Source: Hysterium pulicare CBS 123377
Lineage: Eukaryota > Ascomycota > Dothideomycetes > Hysteriales > Hysteriaceae
Reading direction: 5' to 3'
NCBI GenBank assembly: GCA_000467715.1
Contig: AJFK01000925.1
Coordinates: 1-55,891 of the forward strand
DNA: 55,891 nt
Shown here: positions 23,851 to 34,187 of the stretch, piece after piece
Layout: every line of letters begins with the position of its first letter
Numbering within the stretch: position 1 is the first letter of the stretch
Translations under genes and position numbers: made by a program
The notes under the pieces: model-generated
What the model was told of the DNA's origin: nothing
Seen by the model: only the letters and a program-made list of their open reading frames with translations
Database searches by the model: none

Positions 23851-24700
23851 CTAGCGTTTCTTTTGGCCGCTTCCTTCCCTAGGCAGTTTCTTTTCGAACT
23901 TCTCGTAGATATCCCATGACGGAAGTCTGCCCTTCAACTCCGCTCGCCGTCGCACCAATTTTTGGACGCGTGGGTTGGCTGTGCTTGTGGCTGAGGACCG
24001 TCTCACACACGATCGGTGAGTTCAATCTTTCTACGCCGGCCGTTTTCCTCTCGGCGGCCATCCGGCTTGGGCAATTCCAACATCAACCGTCCACCTTCCC
24101 TTCTGCTGTATACTTGACGCTCTTTTTTCAGAGTATTCGATCTATAGCACCCGAAACACCAATCCTACGACGATATTTAATAGCCCCTAACTCAGCATGT
24201 ACTAGGTCAGAGGCTGGAATCTAGATAACAACTAATGAGACAGTCCCGCTTTCGCAACGCTACGTACGTCATACCCATAAGCAATAAGCCCAAGATTGAG
24301 GCACGAATACGAGGTTTATATCTTGCTAAATGAGTGAAAACAGATCTGGCCTGATCCGGACACCATACGAGTGGTTGAAGCCGAACACCTTGCATGAGGA
24401 ACATCAAGCCGAGATCTATTGACACATTTCCCCCACTAATCCTCTTTTCTGTTCTCGACGTCTCACACTGCGTCCTCTCCCGTACGACTGTCTCTCTCGG
24501 AGGGTTGCGATCTGGCTTATCATGCTCCGCGTCATACCCCTTTTTGAGACCCTTTCTCATCGTCTTTATTGATGTATTTTTCTACGTTCCGGCAGACTAC
24601 TTGTACTCATGCCTGCGTTGGATACACAAGCTGAAGAACGTAGACAGGCAAAGTTAACTATCTGGTGGATAGAGCTTCCGATATCTGACTCCTTTAGTAA
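23851..24700. other. No gene supported
   Basis: The 117-codon minus ORF (24207-24560) and the 88-codon plus ORF (24394-24657) overlap antisense, and neither has splice context. I call neither. Confidence 0.35.
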
Positions 24701-24717
24701 GGCAAGATAGGGGGGAA

Positions 24718-24812
24718 AACTTAATAAAATTAAAGAAATATTACTTTTTTATTTGATAAAACTTACTATAAATAACAGAATTAACTATAACCACTACTTA
24801 ACTTTTAGTTGA
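24718..24812. repeat. AT-rich island
   Basis: About 95 bp of very A/T-rich DNA (poly-T, TTAATAAAATTAAAG-like and ACTTACTATAAATAAC-like phrases) in otherwise mixed-composition sequence. It resembles the block at 1-58 in composition. It could be a RIP-mutated transposon scrap or the boundary of an insertion. No terminal repeats seen. Confidence 0.45.
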
Positions 24813-25190
24813 GCTGTACCAGACTCTTCTTCTTACCGTATATCAGTGATCTAAAGTTTGTGAGACTTCAAGATCTCCTATCTGCAAGCCGCTGGCGGCC
24901 TTCTTCCGCACCGGGCTGATATATGTTGATCTAATACTTTGACTTTGGTAACCCAGTGTTTCGGGGGTGTCGCTGGTGTAAGGCTGGTTGTGGGACCGAT
25001 TCGTTTGGTATATGACGTTGGTGCTTTCGAAAGGTTGGTAACTTTGCACGTGCTCGTGCCTCCTATCTCGCTTAAGTAGGTAATGTTGCACTGCCTTTCG
25101 CCAAACTCCTGACTGCGCACGAAATTGCTTCCTACTTCTACGTCGACAACCTCATCTCGGCCCAGCATATGCAAGGCCACTGACGACTCG

Positions 25191-26122
25191 ATGCCTCCTA
25201 CGCCTCCAGTGCTCCCGCCGCCTTCTACGGCTCCAACACTCCCGCTGCCCTCATCTTACCCCCTACCATCATTGTCTACAACCTCTGTAACTGGTACAAC
25301 GCGGAAACGAGAGAATGAAACAAATTCTGAATGCTCTACTACGAAACGTGCGGCTTCAGCCAAGAGTATCGGCTTCTTATCGATCACGAGGGGTAGTGTG
25401 AAGGATGTGGGTAACGGCCAAGGTTGCTGGCACTGTGGAGCCAGACCAACAGATGCGTGTCACGTAATCGTACAAACAGACGATGAGGTGCGTAGCAGCT
25501 GCTCATTTCTTCATATTGTATGACATTGACCAAAGCCACCATCTAGCTTCCCCAACTTTACTCGCGCGGATTGCTCAACAGTACCTCCCCTGCAAGCAAC
25601 AATGTCGTCCCCCTCTGCCCACTCTGTCACCAAAATTTCGACGGATCCCAAACCCCTGGCTTCGTTTTTGTACCCACCGACCTATCGTTCTTCTCGGCAT
25701 ACGAGGATACAGACATGGCAAGAAGAACGTTGCACTGTAGGCTGTATGGGGAAGTCTTACAGAGAAACCCCCCGACGAGTGGCCAATATCGAATTCATCA
25801 GATACTGCAAGGGTTGATAAAAGCTGATGCTAGTGGTGGGCTCTACGAACGAATCTGTCTCAAAGCATATCTCCCTATATTGCCGGGATATAATGTAGCA
25901 AAGACTCCGCTTAAAGGCAATGTCTTTCCTGATGCATCTTGGCCCGGAGACCCTATGGCCGCTCTGTGGAGAGGATTCAAGATCATTGGAAGTCTTACAC
26001 TGGATGGAGTTCGACATCAAAAGCGAATGGAGCTGAGTTCTCTTCTTGACTTGTATCTTGAGAACGACAATAAGCTCAACGAGCTATGCAGCCAAATGGA
26101 AAAAGAAAACGGCAGCAACTAG
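25191..26122 (+). CDS. HNH-nuclease-domain protein (HNH_2-like), two exons
   Basis: Exons 25191-25487 and 25547-26122 are joined by a 59-nt intron (GTGCGT...ATCTAG) in phase 0. The product is about 290 aa. The N-terminal 65 residues are proline/serine-rich. Then comes CWHCGARPTDACHVI, and across the splice LYSRGLLN, NNVVPLCPLCHQNFDG, FVFVPTDLSFF. The two CxxC pairs (CWHC, CPLC), the ACHVI histidine and the N-n-PLC-n-CHxxFD pattern match the layout of fungal HNH-endonuclease-domain proteins, in which the cysteines bind zinc and the histidines form the metal-finger. The C-terminal half is helical and charged. No stops interrupt it. The ATG at 25191 is the first usable one in frame; an upstream exon cannot be excluded. 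Whether it still cleaves DNA is unknown. Confidence 0.75.
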
Positions 26123-26819
26123 GATTTGATGAGGTGGAAATGTGGCTGTACAACCGTTGAGAATGCACAAGGGGGTGGCATAATTCGTCATTCTCGGGGA
26201 GTGGGTCTGCGCCTACCACCTACTTTACTCCCCGCCTACAAAGCCGATTTAGATTATGTACAAGGCTTAAAAGCCAGTTGCCACCCTTTAGATTATGTAG
26301 AAAGTATCATATAGAATAGATACCTTCTAGGCCTGTACAGCCAAGGGTTTTCACAGTATGGCGAATATTGACACCTGCTGTGGTTGGGCATACTAGTCGA
26401 GACAGCGATCCCCCACGGCTTCTTCTCGAATAGATTTATGGCCAGAATAAAGTTACAATGTAGGAAGAGTCTCACTTTCGTTATTTCTGGACTTCGAAAG
26501 AATACACCTTTGGGCGAAGAATTATAAGGTGTACCTACACCATATAAAATTTGGGCAAAAGGATAAGATATATACTGCGCTAGAGCCCAGAGCCTCTCTA
26601 ATCTTGCGATCGTCATCCCTCAAGTTACGATGACAACCTCTCTGCTTAGATATGTATGTACATACTCTCGAATCCTTCCTCCATATGCTCCAAGTTTTGT
26701 CGCCGCCCAATAGCTCCCTGATGTTACTCTTTGGTCCTTCTTTCTTCAAATTTTCTCGTGGCAAGCATTTGGAATTAGTACTTGGTGTGCGAGAGCCATT
26801 TTATTAACGGAAAGACATC
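26123..26819. other. No gene supported
   Basis: It contains short AGATTATGTA repeats at about 26250 and 26291 flanking a CTTAAAAGCC phrase. Minus-strand ORFs of 80 and 107 codons overlap in different frames. The 80-codon one (26522-26764) reads somewhat coding (RELLGGDKTWSIWRKDSR) and could be a 3' exon of the minus gene at 26960-27405. Confidence 0.35.
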
Positions 26820-26860
26820 AAGGGGGCTTCCGACAGGACATGGAATGAGGTCGATAATAA

Positions 26861-26967
26861 AGGGGGGCTTGGACGCAGTGAAAAGGGGAAGTGGATGTAG
26901 TGGAAAGGGAGGGTGTATGTAGTCAAAAGGGAGGGTGGATGTAGTGCAAGGGGGGGTGGATTTAGTA
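26861..26967. repeat. G-rich minisatellite, about 22-28 bp unit, 4-5 copies
   Basis: Degenerate tandem units of the form GGATGTAGTGVAAAGGGAGGGT, each with one or two runs of four to seven G. It lies at the 3' side of the minus-strand gene remnant and is read there as a proline/threonine-rich tail. Confidence 0.75.
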
Positions 26968-26969
26968 AT

Positions 26970-27405
26970 CCTATTTCCCAATACTGGTGGATCAGATGCC
27001 GAGAGATCTATCACGTCTTGTCCCACAAAACCTGCTAGCCCCTCTAAATGCGCGAGGCGGACGTTCTGACCTCCCAACACAGGTGGAACTAAGAAGTGGA
27101 TATTGCTCGACATAGATTATGTTCCTCCATTGGGTGGATCTGAGCTTGCTGTGGGCGTGCGGAAGGGATCGGTTGTATCTCATACATTTCAGCGCGGGTC
27201 CCTCCATCAAATCTTTGAACCCTCACATACCTAGAGAGTAACCAACAGAGATGAGAAATGTTCTAGTATTGCCTCCAAATCCGCAAGCAATGCAGGTGTT
27301 CAAGAGAATATCGAGACTCCATCTCTTTTCTTCGAGATCCAACACTTTCATCACGTGATATCGCTTCCGGGCGTTCTCATTGAACACAGCCAACGAGCAC
27401 AACAA
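26970..27405 (-). pseudogene. Minus-strand two-exon gene remnant
   Basis: Exon 1, 27405-27231, reads NENARKRYHVMKVLDLEEKR, then ILLNTCIACGFGGNTRTFL. The intron is 27230-27149 (GTATGT...CCCACAG, 82 nt, phase 1). Exon 2 starts with an SSDPPNGG phrase, meets TAA at 27119-27117, then continues open from an ATG at 27113 (IHFLVPPVLGGQNVRLAHLE, VIDLSASDPPVLGN) before entering the G-rich minisatellite. The DPP-n-G phrase occurs twice, about 45 residues apart. A product could still start at 27113 (112 codons). No family recognised. Confidence 0.4.
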
Positions 27406-27559
27406 GTTTATTTTGGTGTTTCGACATTCGCATTTTAAGTCAAGGAGTTCTTCTTGGTGCCCTCATAAAGTGCAATTGACCAGCAAACTGAAACCTCATC
27501 TTAAATGTTTTGAAACTCGCTTCTTTGTTCAAAGTAGGGTCCTTCCCGGTCTCATCATA

Positions 27560-27790
27560 CAATGCCAACCAGAACACCAAGACTACATCCTATGTATTCA
27601 CCCCTCACTCCTTTTGTAGATGTGCTGCTTCATTTCCCATTCAATACAGCCAATCAGCACCTACGGCCAAGTCCTAGGCCAATAAATGTCCACTCGAGTC
27701 CCAGACTCTTTTCCTTCACTTCAGCTTCTACATTCTACTCTCTAAAACGTTCTACCATCTCCCCTCTAGCACTTCCTTGATTCCACCATC
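27560..27790 (+). promoter_or_regulatory. Probable promoter with CCAAT boxes and CT-rich leader
   Basis: Two CCAAT motifs (CAGCCAATCAGC at about 27648 and GGCCAATAA at about 27678) are followed by a pyrimidine-rich stretch directly before ATGATG at 27791. This is a typical fungal promoter arrangement. Confidence 0.4.
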
Positions 27791-28073
27791 ATGATGAAAC
27801 TTTCCAGGGCCCTTCAGGTTCTCCCGTCGGTGACCCGTGTCCTAACAGCAAGTTATTGGCACAACCGGAGACCCCGCTGTTACATCCTCTGGTCGTTTCA
27901 CTCCCAGTAACACCGTGCCACTTGGTATTCCCGAGATACCTATATCAGTAGCCCTCGTGGTCCTTGCCAAACTACTTCTATTGGCGTGCGAATGGAAGGA
28001 GATGCAGAAGCGCGAACTTCATTTCGCGGTTGTGGAGGAAGATATGAACCAGTATCGGAGCCTAGACCCGTAG
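27791..28073 (+). CDS. Small single-pass membrane protein, start uncertain
   Basis: The frame that ends at TAG 28071 is open from 27849 and reads QVIGTTGDPAVTSSGRF, then a hydrophobic helix (ISVALVVLAKLLLLACEW), then a charged tail (KEMQKRELHFAVVEEDM). The ATGATG at 27791 is in a different frame. Removing 27818-27848 (GT...CCTAACAG) would join the two in frame, but a 31-nt intron is unusually short for a fungus. A one-base indel is the alternative. Promoter-like sequence upstream supports a gene here. It would encode about 84 residues with the transmembrane segment in the middle. Function unknown. Confidence 0.4.
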
Positions 28074-30075
28074 GCTCAGGCCCGTGAATGCCATCAAGGT
28101 CATGCTAGACTGCCCTCACACTTACTCTAGGGTGCTCGAGCAACTTATTATCTAGTTTATATATCCTATATCTTTCGGTGTACTAGGAATGTTGCTTGCG
28201 ACTTTACATGCAGAGCTCTGGCAAGTTGAGTGATATACCTCACCTCGACCAATCGAAACCCCTCCTTACTTTCAGCCTTTCAGACCTGGTGATCTGAAAT
28301 ATAGACTTGTCGCGTGGATACGTGGTGATGAGTTCGGTGACAAAGGGATGAGGTGGAACTTTTTAGATTCAAGCCAACTGATTGGAGGGAAGAGGGTGGA
28401 CCATGTCGTTGTCTTCGAAAGCTGGATATGGTCACCTTACTTACTTTCTGGAGTTGATGTTATGCTGAATAAGGGATCGAGAACATCGGTTTAATTTATA
28501 ACTGATCCATGCAAGCTAAAGTTTTTTCCGGCGTTGAAATGTTTGGAATCTACATACTAGGATTTGACACTTACACATTATTTATGAGTATATCATGCAT
28601 GCAAACGATATCGCCTGATTGATGACGATATTTAGCCCCGACGATTCTTCTTTTCCGCCTCATTCCCCACCCTTCGTTAGACAAATGTATAGATACTCGG
28701 CCAATGTAGGCAAACGTCACGTGCTTTGACGGGTAGATGCGTAGACGAGAATGCCTCGCACCAAAATCACGCGCGGACTTCGAAACTTGTTCTTGCGTTT
28801 TCGGGCACCGTGTTTATCCACCATTCAGTACATTTGCATCTCCTCGGTGGTATACCATCCTATTGAAATCCACCTGTAGAATGGGAAGTGCTATCTTGGT
28901 GCATTGTATATGCGTGGTCCGCGACTTCGGATCCAAAGACGTATGTACGTATATTTTCGATCATCTTCCCGAGGCCAATGTAAGCGTTCTTTCTCGGAGC
29001 CTTATGCTAAAATTACTATTCCCAAGTCTCAAGCCTTAGAATCACGTCATTCTTCACCTCCGCCATCTCCTAGTAACCCTCGATTCGATCGCTTCCTTAC
29101 GATTCGCGACATTGGCTTCGACAGCACGGAGAAGAGTCTCGAGTGTTCGGGATAAGTTGGAGGGATGTGAGGAAGGGAAGGTTTTGCTTGGAAGGTTGTG
29201 ACTCCAGGCAATGAAGTGGTGGCATATATCAAGGAAAAGCCAGCACGACACTCGAGGCGTACGGTCTCGGCCCTGGAATAGCGGGAGTGAAGGATGGTGG
29301 AGCGGATCAGGGAAGGTTTAGGGGGGACATGAACAAGTTGCGAAAGATACAGGAAGCAGGTGAGGGCTGTGTTACAGAGGATGAAGGGTGGTGGGGGTAT
29401 AGGGTTGAAGACGGCCGGAGTCAGAAACGTGGTCTCTTAAAAGGTATGTTAGTGATAGAAGATAGAATGTTGGTGGATTGGTGCTACCTGGAGATGGGAA
29501 GGCTGTATAAGCTAATGTAAAGGGTCGGGAGTCTGGTGAAAAGCTGACATAGTAGTTCTGCACTTGTAGGAGGGACTTAGAGACTTGTAAAGGGGGCTTG
29601 TAGAGGAAGCCGTAGCGGAGTTTTCCGATTGATTTAAATTTCACATATTCGATTATCTGTGTCAATTCTCATTAAGATGAATTTCAATTCGAAACTGCTA
29701 TCGCTGGCTGAGACCCAAATGCTTATGTTCTATCTACCATAGTAAGAATCCAGCATCACTCGTTCTTACATCCATACTTACATATCCGGGATACCTTGGT
29801 GTCAACGGCAAACCTCTGTACCATCGTGAAGGATCTTCTGCCCCGTAATTCTACGGTCAGAATCATTCACTTAACCCTCCCCATCCTCACTAGCATCTTT
29901 CTCAAGAGAACCCCACCACTGATCAGCTGATGCCACATGTAAACTTCGAATGAAGTCTTGCCTCATCCACTAATTATAGGTCAGCCCAAGAAAAGCCGCC
30001 CAAAAACTGACAGGTCGCCCGGATTTCGGTCAAAACTCACCCCGACCTAACCAGCCACCTCTAACAAGGCCCTGA
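28074..30075. other. Mostly featureless
   Basis: 28080-28730 shows nothing. The ORF 28737-29039 and its overlapping neighbour 28904-29155 lack context. A minus-strand stretch at 29251-29054 reads like a short helical peptide (TLETLLRAVEANVANRKEAI) but is only 65 codons. 29287-29665 has antisense ORF pairs only. 29700-30070 shows nothing. Confidence 0.4.
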
Positions 30076-30077
30076 CT

Positions 30078-30740
30078 AATATGGTCGCCTAGTAGTGTAT
30101 ATTTCGGAATTACACCACCACTTCAGCCCAAGAAGGAACGGATTTGAGACCTTCGTGAGACCTTCGTAGTCCCAGAAGTGAGGGATGCGTGACGGAAGAA
30201 GAGTGAGTATCAAGTACCGCGCCAGATTCCACGACACCAGGAAGCTCATCAACCGTCTGTGGGAGCAAAAACTGCCCTTGGATGGAATAAAGGGGCCCTT
30301 TAACCGCATCGGTAGTAACCCGGTAGAGACTACATGTAGAATGCGGCGAAACGACGCCGGTCAGTCTGGGTGAGGTTATCTTGAGGGCGTGTGGTAAGGA
30401 AGGACAACGAGCAGGAGCATCCAGAAGTTGAGCTGATTTGGCACCATCACCACTACACTTGTTACAAATACGTGAGCATCGTGGATATATCCGCAAGCAC
30501 CAGCGCCATTCGTCGCCATGTTTCTTCCGCAGTCTCGACTTTCGGTAGTTGCGGTATCTTCTGCCCAACCTCGGATGATAGATTACTGTGATGCTCTGGG
30601 GGAGGTCTCTGGATGTACTCCGTCCAGAATCGTTCGGTGTTCGAAAGCGCCTCTCTGAATCAACCATGAATAAGAGCTTCAAATATAATCACCACTTGCG
30701 CGTGGTCGAGTTTAATCAAACTCTTCTTCAAGGTGCCTCT
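30078..30740 (-). pseudogene. Decayed minus-strand gene, unknown family
   Basis: The best frame runs from about 30740 down to 30466: KLDHAQVVIIFEALIHG, a TGA, then REALSNTERFWTEYIQ, SEVGQKIPQLPKVETAEETW and MALVLADISTMLTYL. It then meets TAA/TAG/TGA close together. The 190-codon ORF in a neighbouring minus frame (30110-30682) is longer but basic and low in coding character. I regard it as a by-product. A hydrophobic block (LNFWMLLLVVLPY) follows in a third frame. No family recognised. Confidence 0.3.
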
Positions 30741-31295
30741 CTTCTAAGGCATAGTAGGCGCATGTGGAGATGGTTGAGAGCAGAAGCGAGACGCCAAGAT
30801 CACGGAGATAGTCGCTGTTAATGGAGCAAGGAAATTGACACATGTTGAATGAAAGAAGCGCAATTATATCTCATAATGAAGTTGAAACCATAAGCAAACT
30901 TCTCAACATAATGATTGCTTACGCGTGGTTGAAGCTTCGTCACCTACCTTTCTTTCGCGCTGTCATGTGACTATGATCGAAACAACCTTCCGAGGTTGGA
31001 CCGATCAACCTCTATCCACATCGCACTGCCGCCTCGCACAGCGAAAAACATCTCCGCTCACATGGGAGCTGATTTCGGTGGGCCGCTGCTCACACGACGC
31101 CGCGACCAATGACCTGTCGTTTGTCGCAGCCATGTTTCTTTCATCGCATGCCTAATAAGATGCCCGTGCCCGTGCCCGGTCTCAGGTGCCTGGCAGCCTT
31201 TGTCTGCTTTCAGCGACTATTTTCCTGTTCCCCCCTCCAACATTTTTCCTCGTTCTCTCGCTCTCAGTCTCGGCGTCTCTCACACTTCACCAGCA
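30741..31295 (+). promoter_or_regulatory. Intergenic region upstream of the membrane-protein gene
   Basis: A short plus ORF (30925-31155) has no coding character that I can defend. 31220-31290 is a pyrimidine-rich leader (TTTTCCTGTTCCCCCC, TCTCGCTCTCAG) directly before the ATG at 31296. Confidence 0.35.
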
Positions 31296-32569
31296 ATGCC
31301 TGCAAAGAGACGTACTGGCCGTCCCCCAGGTATGTTGGAGACGAACGCAACACGAGTCGTGATCAAATACTGACACTTACAGGTCCCCTTGACCCTCACG
31401 CTGATCGTACTCGTGAAGTGCCACCTGGCCGCCCACTTTCAAATGCGGAACGCTTCGGGGAGGAGAGCACCACGAGACCCCTTCCTGCACGGGACAATAC
31501 CCTGCCACCGGAGCGACCGGAAACACTGGAAGTTGAGGAGAATGGACTACCCTGGCCCGTGACACTCGCATTCTGTCTGTTACTCGCATTCCTCACATGG
31601 AAGTTCTTTTTCAAGCCCCAACCTGACAACACTCCCCCTGATATCACTCCCCCCGACAACACTCCCAATATTTATGTCCACGAGTGCATACCACCAGCAT
31701 ACATCAATGAGATGGAACTCCACCTCGAGACCAATAGTGACAGAGTGTACAACCTACGCCAGCTCCTGAACGTCCGCAATACCACAACTAACCAAACGAT
31801 GATCCGGGGTCTCGAAAGACTTGGACCGCTTCTTTCTGGGGTTGTCGAGAACTCTGACAGAGCCATCTCCGAACTCACCGAAGCCGAGGATAAGATGTGC
31901 GCCCTCGAATCCCACCTGTACAACTCTACCTACCATGAACTAGAACGGCTCCAGAAACTCGAGAAGTGGCACTACTCAGATTCCTTTGTGAGAACAGTCC
32001 CTAACATTTCAATCCTCCGCCTTCTACTTTCCGCCACCCTAGTACTCTAAATTGCTGATACCATGCAGAAGACCATTTGTCGTATATTGACGGAGACGAT
32101 TACAGATCTAGACGAGGTCTACCAGGCTCTGGAAGCGGCCGAGAAATCTACGCAAAATGCATCAAGCTACCTGCGACTCACGTACAATAATGCAGAGTAC
32201 ATGTGGCAGAAAGAGAAGACTCGTTGGCCGGGCTGGAAGGATTGGATGTTTGGGAATGAGACCGACTATCCTTCGACCGACTGGGAGCACGCCTTGAAAG
32301 AAGAGCTACTTTCGTTCAAAATGATGGTCAACTTCCTCGGATATGCTAAGAAGTTAGAACGTGATTTCGATGAAACCAAAGGCGGCCTGGAATGGAGATG
32401 TGAGCGGACTGATGCACTCAAGCGATCCTTGAAAGTGGACCTGGATCATTGGGGCTGTCTGGAAAAATGGTATGCCGATGAAGGTCCGGGGTGGCTGGAT
32501 AAGGACGAGCGCCGTCTCATCGAGGAAGTAAAAGCCGACGTGAAGTGGCTTTGGACTGATGAACAATAG
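31296..32569 (+). CDS. Single-pass membrane protein with large extracytoplasmic helical domain, three exons
   Basis: Exons 31296-31329, 31383-31987 and 32069-32569; introns of 53 nt (GTATGT...TTACAG) and 81 nt (GTGAGA...ATGCAG). The product is 379 aa with no internal stop. Residues 1-65 are hydrophilic, starting MPAKRRTGRPPG and rich in proline and arginine. About 70-88 form a transmembrane helix (PVTLAFCLLLAFLTWKFFF). A short proline-rich linker follows (NTPPDITPPDNTP). The rest is helical with coiled-coil character, several N-x-S/T sites (NTT, NQT, NST, NAS) and Trp-rich segments near the C-terminus. The basic N-terminus and downstream glycosylation sites suggest a type II topology (inference). 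The ATG at 31296 follows a CT-rich leader. Ignoring the first intron would give a longer, less likely N-terminus. No family recognised. Confidence 0.72.
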
Positions 32570-32890
32570 GTATCGTAAGCGGTGCGATGGATATACGGTA
32601 GTGCTTTTCTCTTCTGAATCCGATCCTGAATAATTCTTCCTTCACTCTTTGCGAAAACTTTCGGCTTGGGCTTGGGTTTGAGGATGTTACTTTGACATTG
32701 AATGTCAAAGAAACTGAAAGAGAAGCCATTGGAAGCCAGATAAACATTAGTTTCGTTCAACCAAAACCAAAATGACGTTGCTTTCACAAGTGTTGAAGAT
32801 GGCTTGAGCAGTCATGTGAGCTGTTATTTATCGCAGCATTATTTCAACTTGCATTTCACAACACTAAGACCCGGCAAAAACCTCAATTCA
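32570..32890. other. Intergenic, nothing seen
   Basis: Short antisense ORFs only. A GGCTTGGGCTTGGG phrase at about 32663 is the only repeat. Confidence 0.5.
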
Positions 32891-33316
32891 TTACTCATCA
32901 TATCTCATGTGGGATTGCCTTCCCAAAGCCACCACTTCATCCAGCACGTCGTTGCTGATTTCGACAACGCACTCCATCTCCATTCTGGTTCGGTCCAACA
33001 GCTCCGAGTTTCTATCTTAGCCACCCGCTTTTAGATACGTTCTTGGGGTTTCACCTGTTCCACAGGTTGAGTCGGAAGCTCCCGGGCATTCCGTTGACAT
33101 GCCCGATCGGCAGATCCACGGCTGTGGTACAAGTACTTGAAAGAAGTGGCTACGGCTGAAGTCTTTTCGGCGAAGGAGGTCGGCTCCTTGGCGCCGGTGC
33201 GTGTCCTTTTGCTTCTCAAAACCAAACTCGGGATCGGGTCCAACCACGGCAATCGATAGCAGAACGAGTAGGCTCGGAATGCCGAACTCACGTGATGAAA
33301 ACAATCCAGATCTCAT
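32891..33316 (-). pseudogene. Minus-strand gene remnant with a good intron
   Basis: The 3' exon, 33011-32891, reads NSELLDRTRMEMECVVEISN, then VLDEVVALGRQSHMRYDE and TAA. The intron is 33054-33012 (GTGAAA...GATAG, 43 nt). In phase with it the 5' exon reads VDLPIGHVNGMPGSFRLNLW but meets a TAG near 33140. Further upstream two other frames are open for 86-99 codons. The join of a clean exon to a broken one suggests decay. No family recognised. Confidence 0.32.
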
Positions 33317-33447
33317 GGGCTTCTGCCTGCTGAGTTGTCTACGGGGCGCAGGGTAGGCACACCAGACGCCATCCCCTTACTGTAGTCTCCATTTAATCCA
33401 TGGCCCTGTGCATGGCGCACCTTCCCGACATTCATCTCGTCGTTTGA

Positions 33448-33960
33448 TTGTTCGGCCTTGGAAGACGCCCTTCTTGGGTACCGAGATGGGCTGCGGGCTT
33501 GAAGCATCGTGTCGAAGCGGAGCGGGATCAGAAGTGCGGTTCACAGTGGTCCCCACGTCAGAGGTTTAGATGGGAATATGGGAATAGAGGAGACCTCCAC
33601 TGTGAAAGGCGAGAGGATGGTCAAGGCGGCGACATGGGTATGGGAGACGAAGTCATCGCCAACAGCGAAGGCGTTGCTATCCGTCGTGTGGGGTTGGTTG
33701 GTTTCGCATCCGGCAGACTGCCGCCATCCTGGAGGTTGAAGCGGTGAATGATGTGGCAGTAGCCCGCCAAGCTACCACAGCGACATTCGAAGTCGAGCTG
33801 GGAAAAAGGTATGCCTATTGGCAAAGCGATGGTAGTGATGAAGCGAACGAAGCGTGGTCGGAGAGTGAGTAGACACATGATGCGAAGAGATGGATGACAA
33901 GATGGAGAGAAGGGTGGGGTCCCAAGCGAAGCGACGCTTAGCGGGAGGTGAGGGCGCACC
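33448..33960 (+). pseudogene. Plus-strand coding remnant, unknown family
   Basis: After a CCGGCAG acceptor-like site at 33716, the frame reads LEVEAVNDVAVARQATTATF, then ELGKRYAYWQSDGSDEANEAW, a TAG, and KRWMTRWREGWGPKRSDA. The preceding ORF 33448-33747 may hold an upstream exon (DEVIANSEGVAIRRV). It lies on the same strand as the gene at 34188, about 230 bp upstream of it, and could be an older 5' part of it. Confidence 0.28.
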
Positions 33961-34187
33961 AAAACGCGAGCTTCCGTTTCAATCTCAACGCATTGAACAA
34001 CTTCATGTACTCGCCCGCCATGTCCAAGGTCGTCTCCGATCGCTATGAGCGCGATGCCCTACACGCTATTAAGGGCACTCGTCCGGCCATCTTCAACTTC
34101 GACGCCCTCTTACTTCGCTCCACTTTCGTCCCCGCTTCATCTATCTCTCGATATCTTGTATTCTGATTCAGCAAGCTCTCTGGCAGT

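Noticed and set aside
24878-25180. 100-codon minus ORF overlapping the 5' end of the HNH gene region
   Set aside because: It has no introns, domain or promoter evidence. I could not exclude it, but the plus-strand HNH gene explains the locus better.
30110-30682. 190-codon minus ORF
   Set aside because: A neighbouring minus frame has much better protein character despite stops. The long ORF is arginine/serine-rich with no domain or splice support.
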